Positions 25,727 to 39,116 are shown, numbered from the stretch's first letter. The stretch is 64,000 nt of DNA from Chionis minor (GCA_013398295.1 VZSF01008499.1:1537349-1601348); one strand, 5' to 3'. The notes: generated by a model not told the origin, from the sequence alone. Program-made: numbers and translations.

Positions 25727-28700
25727 AAATCCCAGAACTGATATTTCATACTGATGATTCTGTCACTTATTTAATTATTAAAATAATTTGAAACAGAACT
25801 TAAAAAAATTTTCCAGGAGCCTTGTCAAACACGCTCTGACCTCTGTAAGTCACTAGTAAGCATTTCAGCAGAGCCTCTTGTGCAGTCCCCTTTTCAAAGT
25901 TATTAAAATGTGGCTGTTTGTCTCCAAAATGTCACAACTGCAGCTGCTGAAGCCGTGCAGAGGTCGGGGGCTGCACACTGGCCATAGGGCAGTGCCAGGT
26001 GTCGGTGGTGGGGTCCGCTGAATGGTGTGAGCAGGAATGGCTTGCTTTAATGTAATCCATTCTTCTTGCCTACACAAGAGGACTGGTGAGGCCGTGAAAG
26101 GTGGTGAAGAAAAGGTCATTTCCTCTGCATACACTTTTTCTGGTTGCTCCACCAATGCTTGCAAGTCCCACGGAAAGAAACAGGAGTTGCCTGTTAGCTC
26201 AAGGAGCAGTGAGGGACTATACAGGGGCTTATTTTTATCTTATTTCATTTGTCCCTGCTTGAAAACAAGCCCTTATCACACCATATTTTGAGAACGCTTT
26301 AACAGATAAATGCAGAAGAATATAGGGAGGATCTGTCAGTGGAGATACGCTCTTAAGGATGCCAGAAAGTATTTGCTTGTTCCTCTTTGCTGAGCGAAAG
26401 GACTACAGGATTAATCAGCGCCTGCCAGCCTCAGAGGCCTGTTCTTCTCTCTCTGCTCATCTCCCATGCCAGTTTCTATTTTACATGTGATTTCTACCAT
26501 ATCCTCTTTCCTGTGAGTGGCCATTTCTTTAAACTCTTTAGCATTCCTCTTTGTATAAGCTGCACATTATGCAAGAGACAGTCAAAATTGATCTCTGTAT
26601 CTTCATATATGGGGGAGACTTACCAACACATTGCATAGATGCCATTATTTTTCCGTGAGACATCAGATTTTTTATGACAATCATCATTTTTCAAGGAGGA
26701 ACACAGAGAACAAAGGAGAGGGAATGAAACTAGTTTATCAGTCTGCTGCTAATGATTTATAAAGTGGGGAAACTTATTATGAAGCTTTCTAGGTGCAAAA
26801 CACAATAAAAACATTTGCTAAAAATGAGAGATAATTTTGGCAGAGACTAGAGGAGAAAGGACATTTTACTAGGCACTGGAGTGCCTTTTCCCCTTTTTTG
26901 AGGTAGCTGGAGTGAGGTGGCAACGTCTACTGTGTTCTCAACCACAGGGGTTTTTTTGTCATTTTTACGTGTGAGGAATTGTGTAGAAAACTGCCATATC
27001 TGAAAACTAAACAGATTGTCATTCTTGCTTTTAAAGCTGTCTGCTGCGTAAGGCGTTGTCATAATCCACCTGTATGTCAAATTCAGGGATTGCATTATAA
27101 TTTCTTTAGATATGTGGAGATGCCAGAGACTGTGCAAAAGTCTCTTTACTTTGCCAAAGTAAATAAATGAAGGGAAATCCCCGAGGGTAAGGGGTGAATG
27201 GAACAGATGTGATAGCTTTACTTCACGTTTATCTGCCTTATACGTAGGTGCCACCTAAGAGGTATAGTTTGAGTGTTGCTATACTTCAGCAATAGTCAGC
27301 AATAGAAAAGTCTCTTTTAGTATGTGAGCAGCTGAATTTAAGTCATATCAAGCCCAGGGCTGCTGCAAATTATTCAAGATGCTGAACTCAGGGTAATTTA
27401 TAAATCTCCTTCTGAGTTGAGGCATACAGATCAAGTGTAATGCCACTTGAAAACAGAATTGCAGTTTTATCCTTGTAATCTTGCTCTTCTACCCTTTGCA
27501 GCCTAATAAAGTGGGGTTTTTTTCTGCTGCAAAACACAAAAGAGGAGGAGAGAAAAAATAAGTTGCCAACTGGCTGATTTCCAATTTACATGGCTATAAC
27601 TGAATACAGAATCAGCCCAGTATTTGGCTTTATTTAGAAACGCAGGCCCTTGTCCAGACCCCATTAAGACTGATGAAAAATGCACTTCATTGATTTCACT
27701 GACAGTGGATTGAGCCCATTAAGAAAAATGAGTTTTGTGTCGGGGTAGTGACAGTTTTTGTGTAAACTGGAAAGGATGTAATCATTTGTAGACTAAAAGA
27801 ACATATTTTCCCAACCTTAATATGAATTCCAAACAAAAAAAATTGTTGAAAATTAATTCAGAATGAAGCTAGTGCCTGTGCACAGTCATGTTTTTCTTAC
27901 TAAGCAACACTGCTGGAGGAGTATAATGTGTCTCTTGGTTATCCATCAAGAGGAAAAGAAAAGTATTTGCAAAGACTGGGATTATATTCCCAATATTTCG
28001 GTCACTGTGGGTGCCCTAACTTGAAAAAGAAAACCATTAGCTGTGATAGACTTCTAATAGATTACTCCTATCTCACAGTCTCGGGAGCAACAGATAAAGA
28101 ACTTCTATTTTCTTTTACTGACACTAAGTGGCTAATGTGAAGTTAACTCAAAATGACTGCTTTGCTCTGGGGGAAGAATTGCTGCACATTTCTGATATAG
28201 TGTACCAGAGGGGTTGAACTTGCCACTCACTTACGGTTGGAGTCTGGCAGGATGTACCAGGGTGTGTGACTGCCATGCTGGGAAATGGTTTCCCTCCTGG
28301 TGGAACCAAGATTGAGGTCACTCATGGGAGTGGTCCTAACTCATCCCACTTGCAGCTTTGCCTCTTCATGCATGTGTGGTGTGTGCCTACGGTCAGATAT
28401 TTGCACAAATATAACTTTAGGTAAAGACACCACGTGCATATACAGTCCTAAGACCATACGGAATTACAACACATCAAACACTTGTTCCTTCTGTTTTGCT
28501 CTGCACCACTTAGTAATGTCAATGCAAACCTAGTACCCCTTAAAATAGGGTTGGATCTTCAGAGAGGAACAACATGTCTAAAGAATGTCTCCAATTTGCA
28601 TCAGCCTGAAAGTGAACTCCAAATCTCAGCCTAGTCCCATGAGTGGAGAGCTACACTTGGCCAGACTTAAGGAAATGCCTCAGTTCCTTAGAGAGAGCAA

Positions 28701-29038
28701 GAGTATATGAGCAGATATATTATGGGAAAGGTAAGATTTTAACTTTTTTCTCCAGCAGCACAATATTCTTATGACACAGAGTTTACTAGCTTTTGAAGAA
28801 TTTATGCTTATTGAGGCATGAGGCGAGTCTCATGGAGGTGCTGGGAGATTTTAGTAGAGAAAATGCTAATACTGACTTCACTGACAGCTCATCACAGAAA
28901 AAAACCCACAAACACACTTAACAGGGGCCTGAGCCTCTCTCCTCATTGATGTGGATAGCCACAACTGTCAAGTCAAGGGGAAAAAGGGTAAGTAGAGGGG
29001 CTCCATTTATATTCCAGAGTCCTTTCTGGGAAGACTGA

Positions 29039-29114
29039 TTCTTTCCCTTCCCTTCCCTTCCCTTCCCTTCCCTTCCCTTCCCTTCCCTTCCCTTCCCTTC
29101 CCCTTCCTTTTTTT
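29039..29114. repeat. (TTCCC)12 microsatellite in a 76-nt pure pyrimidine tract
   Basis: Positions 29043-29102 are twelve perfect TTCCC units. With the flanks, the + strand is pure pyrimidine from 29039 to 29114. Such homopurine/homopyrimidine tracts have mirror symmetry and can form triplex (H-DNA). They are also slippage-prone and often mis-sized in assemblies. Confidence 0.95.
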
Positions 29115-32100
29115 ACTGTGCTTTTTTTCTCTGTGTAGTTTCTTTTTTATTGTATTTTTTTCCTCTCTTCTTTCTTTACTGCCTAAACTAGACCCCCGCC
29201 AGGTTCAAGTTCATCCAGGAGATGACAAAACCTGACCTCAGTCCTGAGCTGAATTCACTGCTGGGATATATGAGCGTTGCAGCTCTGTCCCAAGGCAAAG
29301 TCAAACAGCTTTGTGTAGCTTTCCCCTAGGACAGAGGAAGGAAGTCCTTTCAGGGCTAGGAATCATCTCTTGCTAAAAATCAGTGTCGAGCAGTACTGTC
29401 TCCCAGCAGATCTGGACGGAAGGTGCCTAGGTGGAAAGAGCTGGAGCTACTTCGGATGGCTGAACCTCCTTCCACGCAATTGCCCAGTGGTCAGAGCAGG
29501 CCAAAGTGAGGGCCAGGCTTGGGTGTTTTGTCAATCAAAGTTCAAATGTAGCTCATATTTGGTGTGAATCACTAGTAAACATCAGTGGCTATTTTTACGG
29601 AAAAAAATAAATCTTAAAAATTAAGATCTTTTATGTGGCCTATTTTCTTGTAAATCTAATAAAATATTTTGGCTACTTCTTTACACTCACGTTTGCTTTT
29701 GTTTGTTTTCCACCACTTTAATAACAAAACTGCTGCCCTGAACTTGTATTGTAAATAGCTGACTGACAAAAGGGTTGTTTTGAAAAACAAGAAAACCAAC
29801 AATAACACGTCCTTTAATCTACACTGCCAATGATATTCCATTACTAGAGCTCAAAATCCTAGTTCACATGAACTAAAAGGGAATTTTTTTCATTAACTGT
29901 GATTGAGCAAGGACTGTCAATGCTTTTGAACTAGTCATCAGGTCTTTTTTTTGTTTGTTTGGTTTGTTAGGAAAGTTCACTGGAGCATTTCAGAGATAAC
30001 GGTAACGTCGCATAGGGAAGTATCAGTTATATGTGGCTTTTTGATTCTTAGTAAATCACAACAAACATCTCATGATTTCTATGTTTTGCTGTGATTTGTA
30101 TCTCTGTAAAGCTCCAAGCCAAGGTACTTACTAAAGGGAAATGTTCAGTTAATTTTAATGTCTTTAATAACATAAAGAGCAGAGCTAAGCATTGTTACAG
30201 TGGTCTTAAAGCCGTTTTATGCAAAAGGCCCAGTACCCAAAGTGGATCTAAGAAGACCGTAAAAAAAAAGGAAGTCGCTCCATTTTTTTGAGTGACCAAT
30301 CTAGCTTCTAATCTGAAAATTCAGAGAATCCTCTGCTTATTAATATTTGTGGAAGTCAGCCTCAAATCTAAAAAGGGAAAGGAGAGAAGAGGCCTAAATA
30401 CATTGCTGAAACTGTGAACACGATGTCAGTTCAATTTTATTAACCTATCATGAAGAGAGAGGAAAAGAGGAATGCGAAATTCTAGAAAGGGAAAAGGCAT
30501 AACATATTTGTTTCATCAAATTGTATACACCTAAAAGATGAGGTGCTAAGAAGAGTACAATATGGGCTTGTCAAAACACACCAAGTCAACCATTCTTTGA
30601 CAGCGCAGCCAGCCTACTCTATAAGTGAATAGTGTGAAAGAACTTGACTTTAGTAAGGCTGGAATTTGTTATCTATCTCAGCATAAGCAAACAAGGAAAT
30701 GTGGTCTAGTTTGAACCTTACTTGTGCTAACTTAACCTCCTTATCATTAGGTCTCAGCTCAACATAACAGAGCATTTTGCTCCCTCTCCCTTAGACAGCA
30801 TTCCTTATGCCCAGTCTACTTCAGTCACCGTTCAACCGGGAAGGTCTCTAGCTTGTGACTGCCAGCCTAAACATCTAACCTAAGTGGTGTTACTCATCTC
30901 CTTTATGCCAGTTGTACAAAACTGTTTTATCTAGAGCTCCTTAATTCCAACCAAGGCTTCACTGATGAGCCCACCCAGGCGGTTTGGAACCCAGTCCCCC
31001 AGGCTGGCGAGGGGTGAGAGAGCCCTGACATCTCCCACACGCTCTGCATTAGCGTCCGGGTCCTCATGCAAGGATCGGAAAGTGGGATTGGATTGGCTGA
31101 CAGTAGTTGTTAAAATTAGATTAGAGGGTGCTGAGAGCCTGGATTGGGAAACACCATAACAGGAATTGAGTGAGGAATATAGTGAGACCACAGTGACTAA
31201 AGCAGAGACTAAAGTAAGGACGGTTTGTGTAGTAGACAAGGTTCAGGCAATCTGGGGTCAGACAGACCAAGGTCTAGCTGAGAGTGGGAAGGAATAACGT
31301 ATGCCTGAGATGTGGAGATGCAGAAGCAGCTGCAAAGGCTGGAAACAGCTCTGGGCAGCGAGCTGCCGTGTTTGCTTCTCACCTTACTGTGGCACGCCAC
31401 TGCAGAGAACCATGGCAAAACATTTGAGGAGAGTGTGAATGGCAGCAAAATGTCACCCATGATCTATCTTCCTGAGTTTCATGCCTGATGTATAAATTGG
31501 GGAGTGTAACTGCAGCACTGACACTATGTATTCCTTGTGTGTTTTTGAGACCATTTGTCTCCAATGTATTTTATTTAGCTACCACTTTTCCAGCAGGGAA
31601 CATCACCCTCAGCACCTAGCCCATGAAGCGGACAGTAAGTTATTCAGTAAGTATTTCAGAATCTACAGATTGTCACAGACCATAAGGAGGTAGTTCCTTA
31701 TGTTGGTATACGCTACCATGACTTGATCTCAGCTTCTGGTTCACATGCCAGCCACAAAGAGGTTGGCCTGGTCCTTTGTAAGTGTAGTCTCAGCAGTCTC
31801 TGGGGCCTTTCGCTGGTCAGCTGCCCTTCCAGCAGCAAGGCACTCTAATGAGACAGAAAACAGCTTCTGGAGGCTGGTCTCTGACAGGTACTCAAGGCAT
31901 CTTTGCAGTCACGTTCTCCTAGATATTGGACTGGAAACCAGAAATAGTCATTGTCTGGTCTGTCTTCAGACAGATGTTCTTCATTGGAAGCCAGACACCA
32001 GCATGTTAACTTAAGACCTTCCTTCACAGACTGTTATTGGGCAGACTAGGCATCAAGCAGGGAAGAATCTGGATAAGGATTGGAAAAATGCTTCTTGCGA

Positions 32101-32530
32101 GCCTGAGTGCTTTTCTGAATTTAGGAAATGAGGAAAATGGGGAAAGCCAGGAAAAACTGTGTTCCTGTGCACTCTGGGGCAAACACCTATGCACATATAC
32201 ATCTATCCAAAGGAAAACAATGATATAAAGAGCCTGAGGTTTCTGGCTCTTATTTACGCAGTTCTTCTGCCCTACAGCAGCAGGAGTTTGGTCCTTGGAG
32301 CTGAGCCATCATGCTAGACTTGACAGATGTGACAGCCAGTCTCAGGCTATTTGTCTGCAGTCTGACAGTTCCTCTGTGTGCACAGGCTACCCCATATTCT
32401 TCTTTTTGTAATCTTGGAGGAGCAGGGCAGCAGCGCCCTCCATACGTGCCTTGTTCTAATATACTAAAGTGTATGTACTTTCACAACAGGATTAAGAAAT
32501 CCCCCAAGTTGAAAAAGGATTCTCTCTGCA
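29115..32530. other. intergenic, no gene recognised
   Basis: Non-coding DNA. A segment at 30,930-31,370 is somewhat richer in GC and has a minus-strand frame (30931-31239) with a hydrophobic N-terminal run. I do not recognise a family. It might be a worn mobile-element piece, but that is only a guess. Confidence 0.4.
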
Positions 32531-32896
32531 GAGAGGGACCTGGGAGTCCTGGTGGACAACAAGTTGACGATGAGCCAGCAATGTGCCCTTGTGGCCAAGA
32601 AAGCCAATGGCATCCTGGGGTGGCCAGAGCGTGGCCAGCAGGTTGAGGGAGGTCATCCACCCCCTCTGCTCTGCCCTGGTGAGGCTGCATCTGGAGTACT
32701 GTGACGGAGCACCGGAACAGGCTGCTCAGAGAGGCTGTGGAATATCCTTCACTGGAGATATTCAAAACTCACCTGGATGCGTTCCTGTCCAGTCTGCTCA
32801 AGGTGAACCTCCTTTGGCTTGGGGCAGGGGTTGGACTAGATGATGTCGGAAGTTCCCTTCCAACCCCTACCATTCTGTGATTCTCTGATTCTGTGA
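32531..32896 (+). repeat. CR1 LINE fragment with internal deletion
   Basis: The left part (GACCTGGGAGTCCTGGTGGA, ...GCCAATGGCATCCTGGGG, ...AGGCTGCATCTGGAGTACTGTG) is the reverse-transcriptase 3' coding part of avian CR1. The right part (GAACAGGCTGCTCAGAGAGG, then GATATTCAAAACTCACCTGG, GGTTGGACTAGATGATG and the ATTCTGTGATTC end) is its 3' terminus. The joining section normally between them, a few hundred bases, is missing at about 32,705-32,715. Open frames here are remnants of the element and not host genes. Confidence 0.93.
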
Positions 32897-35800
32897 AAAT
32901 AGTTGGAGTTTGGAAAGGTATTCAGGTAAAGTATAACATCTGCTGGCCCTGTTCCTACTCTTCCCTAGGCATCTGCCCGTGGCCACTGCTGCAAACAGAA
33001 TGTTGTGCTATGGGGTCCTGTGTTCTGAAGTCGCATGGCTGCTTTTATGCAGTCATTTGACAATCTTCATCAAATATTTAATGACTGCATTGTCTTCATA
33101 GAAACAGTACTGAAGTTATATTAAATACAGAATAACCGCATCTGTCTGGGCAGGCAAATCCCAGTCCTAGTCCTTTAGATGTTCAAAATGGAATATTTCC
33201 ATTGAGTTCTGCAATCAGGGTGACTGCAGGATCCATGATTTTAACGACTACGTTCAAGATAAGCACTAACATAAAATACAGATCTTTAATCAAACAAAGC
33301 ATTTCAAGTCACACGGACTTGAATAGTTCTACTAAAGGCAATGGCTCTGCTGCCTGGCCTAAGTTGATATCATAGTCAACCTATGTAAAAGCAAAAATAT
33401 AACAATAATCAGATATAACCTGAAAAGGAGAATGTATTTTTTCAACAAACAGGTTGCTTTCAGCATAAACACAGTTCTCTCTAGTAGCACTGACACCAGA
33501 TCCATTAGTACGCATGAGTGTCTCCTAGGTCAAGCTCAGGACAAGAAGGGTAATGTCTTAGAGGAGAAAAAATTATGCTAAGGATGCATCAAAAGGTCAG
33601 TACATTCTTTAACACTGCATGACCACAAATGCTAAAACCTCTGGCATCTCTGTTTACAGTTAGACATAAAAAAAATTAGCAGCACGAGAGCTCTCACCAC
33701 AGCTTCTTGAACTTTCATTGCTAATGTTGATGTGAGGTACGTAATTTACACTGTACATTTTGGGCATAATGTGTAAAATACTTGTTTCCATAACAAGCCG
33801 TCATTGTAGGATGAATGGGATTTATACAGGGATTTCTGGGTAATATATTTTTGGAAATTATTAATTGCTATTATAATTTCTGAGAAACCATGTAGCTAGG
33901 CACCAAGTATATAATTATGATTACTCTGAAGAGTTTTTTTCAAACTAGAAGGACATGGCCTTTCTTGCGTGCTTAATTGTATTCAAACTTCTCAGAAGTA
34001 TGTTCAGTCAAGAGGGTTCATATAACAGTGATTGCTCCAACCCCTAATTTTCTCCAGCATTCCCTATTCTTGAAAAATAACTCCTTAAATAGTGTGTCAC
34101 ATACCTGCGTTTGTGCCTCAGGCACCTGTTCTTCTTGCTGAGTGCTCCCATTCTGCAGGACTTCCACTGCTGTATAGGGAATGGTTCTTCCACATTTTAC
34201 AGTCTTCATTTGATTCCTTACCCAAAGAGGCAACAGTCAGGCACCACCAGTTCTTCAGGTTTTCTGAAAGAAAAGTAACAGAACATTCATTTCAGGGTAA
34301 ATGCAATAGTGTAAGAGAGATCCCTTAACCCGCATGGATCCTTGCCACTGGTGTTAAGTGTGAAAACCCAGACATTCTCCTGGAAACTGCATTTATGATG
34401 ATAGTGTCCCTTTTCTGAATTGCTAAACCTGGATGAGAAAACAGATCCTAAAGTTATGACTTATTATAGTACAAACATAGAGAATATTGATTTTTTAGAC
34501 TAGAAGCAAACTAAGCCCTTATACTGAGATTCTACTGAAACAGCCATCTGAAAGGCAAAAAGATTCTGTTTTCCTTAGGTTAGCAGACAGACGATGAATT
34601 TGGGGGCTCATGTCCAGTTTGGAGTTGGACCCTGGGATAGGTACAACTCCTTATAACACCATGACAGTGCGCTAGAAGTGTTCCAAAGACTGCAACTGAG
34701 CATCTTGTGGGCTGTAAGAAATTTGCCCTGCAGGCCTGTGGCACCATATGTCTAGCAGGTAGCCAACAGCTGTTCAGACTGAGTGCAAATCAAGAAGAAT
34801 TTAAGTAAAGAGCAGCTACTACACTAAGGCACATCAGCTGCGTGACTTAAGCAGAATGCAGGCACCACAGTGGGCCAAAATGAAATCTGAATGTGACATT
34901 GCAGGACGTCCTCACTTCTGTGCTCTAGGTACATCTCAGTATCTTTCCAACACAGTCAGCCAGGAGGAATCCTGAATCATACCTAAACCTCTTATTAGCT
35001 GGAATTGCCTTGACTTGCGCTACAAGGCATCTGCCTCTTCCTTTCCCTTTATTATGTAAGTAGAGCAAATAAAGGCAGGTACTTAATCCTGTGTAGCACT
35101 TTGCATGCAATAAGTGCCTTTAGAAAGCGTTTATACCGCAGAAAGTATAGAATGTGCTCTTGAGTGACATTTCAACACTAACTGCCTTCTTGGTTCTTTT
35201 CGATGTACAGCTGTATTCTTTATTGATTTGGATAGATAACTATAGCTGTGGTAGAGTTATTCATAAGGCACGCAGTTCATGCCTGTAGCATGTTGATAAC
35301 AATTACTAATCATGCATTAACTCTTCCCAAGTCATTTACATCTACCATTTATGCATGAACAAACACTGCCTCTGAGAACTTTAAAGCTGACAGGCGAATC
35401 CTTTTCACCACTGACTTGTATCTCAATTCTTAAATGACAGTATAATCCACAAAAGAAATTATGCTGGCACTAAATGTGTTCAGCCAATTAATTACACAGT
35501 CAAACAGTTTTACTGAAACATACATAGGGGTTAAATGTGAGCATATGGTTAAATGTGAATGCACACAAATAGGCATCTTTTGATTAAATTATTTTTTTTC
35601 CCCCAAAAACGGGTGGAACAATCTTTCTGAAGTTTCCAAAAGACTATTTTACAGTTAGAAAATGATCCTGAGTAATTTTAAAGGGAGGTTTAGTTGGTCT
35701 TTTAACACTATTATATGATTGTGTGCAAAACTTTTTTTTAAGGTACTATGCTGACTGTGGGTGTTATAAGGTGCAAAAAGAGTTTGAAGTTACTTCAGCA

Positions 35801-36149
35801 TCCCTAGTAAAATATTCCAACAAAAGAACAGGTATTTCAGATGACAGAATACTTTTTTTGACAGTTAATACATTTCTCAGGATGGTTACGCTGCCTTTTA
35901 GGAACATGCAGATCTTCACGTAGCAATATTATTACTACTAGGTCCAAGGCTTATTTGCATAAGAACAGGAACTACGAATTTAACCACCTTGGAGACTGTT
36001 TTTTAAGTTGAAACCTCGATAAGAGTTTTTCACCCACTGATATCAGCAACGCAAATCTTATTGGCTTCAATGACCTGGGATTAAACTTTAATCCTTTGGC
36101 AATGACAGTAAAGAACAGTAGAACCAACTACTACTCAAGTATATTTTAT
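32897..36149. other. intergenic, no gene recognised
   Basis: AT-rich non-coding sequence. I find no splice-flanked open frame, tRNA-like fold or recognisable repeat that I can support, apart from a short relic-like phrase at 36059-36091 discussed under findings. Confidence 0.5.
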
Positions 36150-36218
36150 GGCAGGGGGGTTGGAACTTGATGATTTGCAAGGTCCCTTCCAACCTAAACC
36201 ATTCTATGATTCTATGAT
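36150..36218 (+). repeat. CR1 LINE 3'-terminal fragment
   Basis: GGGGGGTTGGAACTTGATGA, then AAGGTCCCTTCCAACCTAAACC and ATTCTATGATTCTATGAT form the last ~70 bp of avian CR1 in sense orientation. The terminal octamer-like repeat is intact, so this is a very short 5'-truncated insertion. Confidence 0.93.
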
Positions 36219-36501
36219 ATCTCCCTCCTTGGTGTTTCCATATGACATGGATATCCATATTCTAATCCACTTTTGCTTTCCATATTGATCAATCCTTTCA
36301 GGGATTCCAGGACACGTACTCTGGTCTGTTATTTTTTTTCTCAGCCCTGGGGTCATTGCTACAGTATATTCATGCTAGCAGTAAGGGAGCAGGAAAATAA
36401 AAACCTTGGAGTCAAAGACACAGCTCAACAGCGCTTTGCACGTAGAGATCTGCCAGCAAAGGCACAGCTACATAGGAAATGCAAGTAACAAAATGCATAA
36501 G

Positions 36502-37093
36502 CGTGCTGGTTTGGGCTGGGACAGAGTTAATTTTCTTCACAGTAGCTAGTTTGAAACTATGGTTTGGATCTGTGCTGCAAACAGCATTGGTAACACAGGG
36601 ATGTTTTCGTTATTGCTAAGCAGTGCCCGCACAGAGCCAGGGCCTTTTCCACGGCTCACAGCACCCCACCGGCGAGCGGGCTGGGGGTGCGCGGGAAGCT
36701 GGGAGGGCACGCAGTCGGGACAGCTGACCCCAACTGACCAAAGGGATATTCCATACCATACAACGTCATGCTCAGCACATAAAGCTGAGGGAAGAAGAAG
36801 GAAGGGGGGGACATTCAGAAGGGTGACGTTTGTCTTCCCGAGTAACGGTTACACGTGATGGAGCCCTGCTTTCCTGGAGACGGCTGAACACCTGCCTGCC
36901 GATGGGAAGCAGTGAGTGAATTCCTTGGTTTACTTTGCTTGCGTGTGTGGCTTTTACTTTATCTAGTAAATTGTCTATCTCAACCCACGACTTTTCTCAC
37001 TTTTGCTTTTCCAGTTCTCTCCCCCATCCCACCCAGGGAAGCGAGCAAGGGGCTGCGTGGTGCTTGTTTGCCGGCTGCGGTTACAACACGAAA
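36502..37093 (+). mobile_element. solo LTR of an avian endogenous retrovirus (ERVL-like)
   Basis: The start (TGCTGGTTTGGGCTGGGACA, GAGTTAATTTTCTTC), the middle (GGGACAGCTGACC, CCAAAGGGATATTCCATACC, ACGTCATGC, then a TATA-like CATAAAG near 36779) and the end (TATCTCAACCCACGA, CTCTCCCCCATCCCACC, TGCGTGGTGCTTGTTTGCCGG) match, in order, an LTR type recurrent in bird genomes. I assign it from memory and give no family name. ATAAG flanks it at 36497-36501 and 37094-37098, a possible 5-bp target duplication, although two bases precede the expected TG start. No gag, pol or env sequence adjoins it, so it is a solo LTR. It has the same orientation as GLRB. Confidence 0.8.
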
Positions 37094-39116
37094 ATAAGTC
37101 TGAAAGGAACATATGTTTCGGACAGATTGTACAATCCCAGTTTTGTGTTTATCCATGAGAGCAACAAGACACGTGGCTGCTTCCCGTGAAGTACAGACAT
37201 TATTAATATGATTATGTCTATTACGATCAATATATGCCATTGCTGTTTTGACAAGTTATTTATCTATCAGATACGTAAAAACCAGGGTTATTATACCTAC
37301 CAGCAATACTGTGTTTAAAGGGGCACACATTTCTAATTGCTTTCTCATTTAATTTTAATAAATGAGACACTTCATTGTGCATGCAGCTTCCTTAAAAGTC
37401 ATCATTTTAGAGCCTCCACCAAAGCATAATAGTCTGAATTTTCCAGCACTCAGATCACCCCTGTAAGGATCATCTGTCATAGTCAGTATCTGTAAAGGAG
37501 AGAGAGACTAAGGAACTGGAACATTAAGCAGGACAGACTATAATTTTCTTCATCTGATGGTTCATCTGTTTGTTATTTTTTCACTGCTGGGTTTGCTACT
37601 TTAAGTTTCTGTATTTCAAAATAGAATGAAAAACACTGGTCTTTTCAGAAAGAAGGAAATCAGGTACCTTCCATAGTTCTGGTCATTGCTACTAGCAGGG
37701 AATAAACCTTTTATACCAAAAACTTATTTTGTCCCTGTGTCCTAGCTTATACAATGACCTAAAGATATATACGTCTTTACAACAGTGGAAAAGGAAAGAT
37801 GAATTAAGAGCTTTCAGCATCCTTTAGAAACTGGTCTTTCTCAGGATCCCTGTAAACCTCTACACCTTCTGGATGATCACCAAAGCAATCAAGATGTGAC
37901 AGGTGATTGAAACCAAAACCATCTGTAATTACAACAGTTGCAGAACATGAAATCCTTTTTAAAATTATGTTTTCTAATTGTGTGAATTAATTCAACTCAG
38001 TTTATAAGAAAATCCGGTTTGGTGAGCATTGAAACTAATGAAATCTGATTGCCAGTCAATGTGGATCTTGTGGCCACCTGGCTTTTTAACTGAATTAATC
38101 TGAAAGCTAAGGCATGGGCTCTTTTTTTAGTAGAAACTTAAAAACATATATATGTTTTCCTGAAAAAAAAGCTTGGTAAAGGTTTTAATCAATTTTTTTT
38201 CAGCTATTTGACGTGTGAAGTTCTGTTTTTTAGTCATAATTCCTCTCCTAGTAAAGCAGAGACTTTAAGAATTAAATATGTTTGTGTTTAAAGAATTTGT
38301 AATAGCTTTCTGCCAGGCAGATTTTCTGATGTCTACTAGTCTGTCAGTCTGCTTTTTTTCTCACTTTTTTTCTTTCTGCAGGAACATTAGCTCAATCCGT
38401 CTTCCCAGCCAGCTGTCTTTGCAAAACACAAAGGACTTAATATCTCTGAGCTCTCTGCTTTTTTTTCCTTTTTTTTTTTTTTTTAATGTGGTATCAATCA
38501 GTTGGAAAAAATCAAAAGTTTGCAACGAGCTCTTTGAAACATGCACACATACGGTGTGTTACTACATAAAACTCATTACCTTAAGAAAGTAGACTAAAAA
38601 CAGCAATAAACCCAAAGAAATTCTATCTTATGCAGCTATGAAGTATTCTTCGTCTGATTGAACTGCAGTGCCGGACTGCTGGATCTTCAGATCGCCATGT
38701 TCCCCTGCTGCAAACTAAAGAAAGGACAAAGGTTCCTGGGCTGATCGTTAGGAAAGGTCTTGTTATATTTTGACGATGGTTTACACAACTGTTTTCTAGT
38801 GATTAGGGTAATGTCCAAGATAAGGAATTCCTGGGAATTATCCCTGGTTTGGAGAAATGAACATGGTTAGATATTCCCAACAGTGGACACGGCAGCATTT
38901 GCAAGCAGAGGAAAGATAGCTAAGTCCACTCCTGTGCTCTGGAACACAGTGTCTGGAGAGGCAGAGGTGGGTCTGCCCTTATACACCCATTTAGTAGTAA
39001 GAGGATCTGTGAAATACAAAACACCACCAAAACCAATCAGCAGAAGCTGGCCTGTTACTCATGATCAACCAGCTTGCTGGTACAAGGCTTTTTAACAGGA
39101 GCCTTTTTTTCCCCAG
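37094..39116. other. intergenic, no gene recognised
   Basis: AT-rich sequence between the LTR and the candidate exon. Long T-runs (for example around 38461-38484) explain the phenylalanine-rich frames here. No supported gene. Confidence 0.5.

Larger units (their letters stand above)
22171..29038. other. intergenic, no gene recognised
   Basis: AT-rich non-coding DNA with one ambiguous base (N at 24033), an A-rich patch near 23780-23810, and the two short repeats listed separately at 25159 and 25703. No exon or RNA gene is supported. Confidence 0.5.

Noticed and set aside
25865..26164. 99-codon minus-strand frame with a proline-rich segment
   Set aside because: No family match, and a + frame overlaps it (26037-26291). 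It looks like chance.
30931..31239. 102-codon minus-strand frame with a hydrophobic start
   Set aside because: It vaguely recalls a membrane-protein fragment, possibly from an old mobile element, but no motif can be named and flanks give no support.
32311..32843. Open frames over the CR1 copy
   Set aside because: They are remnants of CR1 reverse transcriptase and its 3' tail in mixed frames, not host genes.
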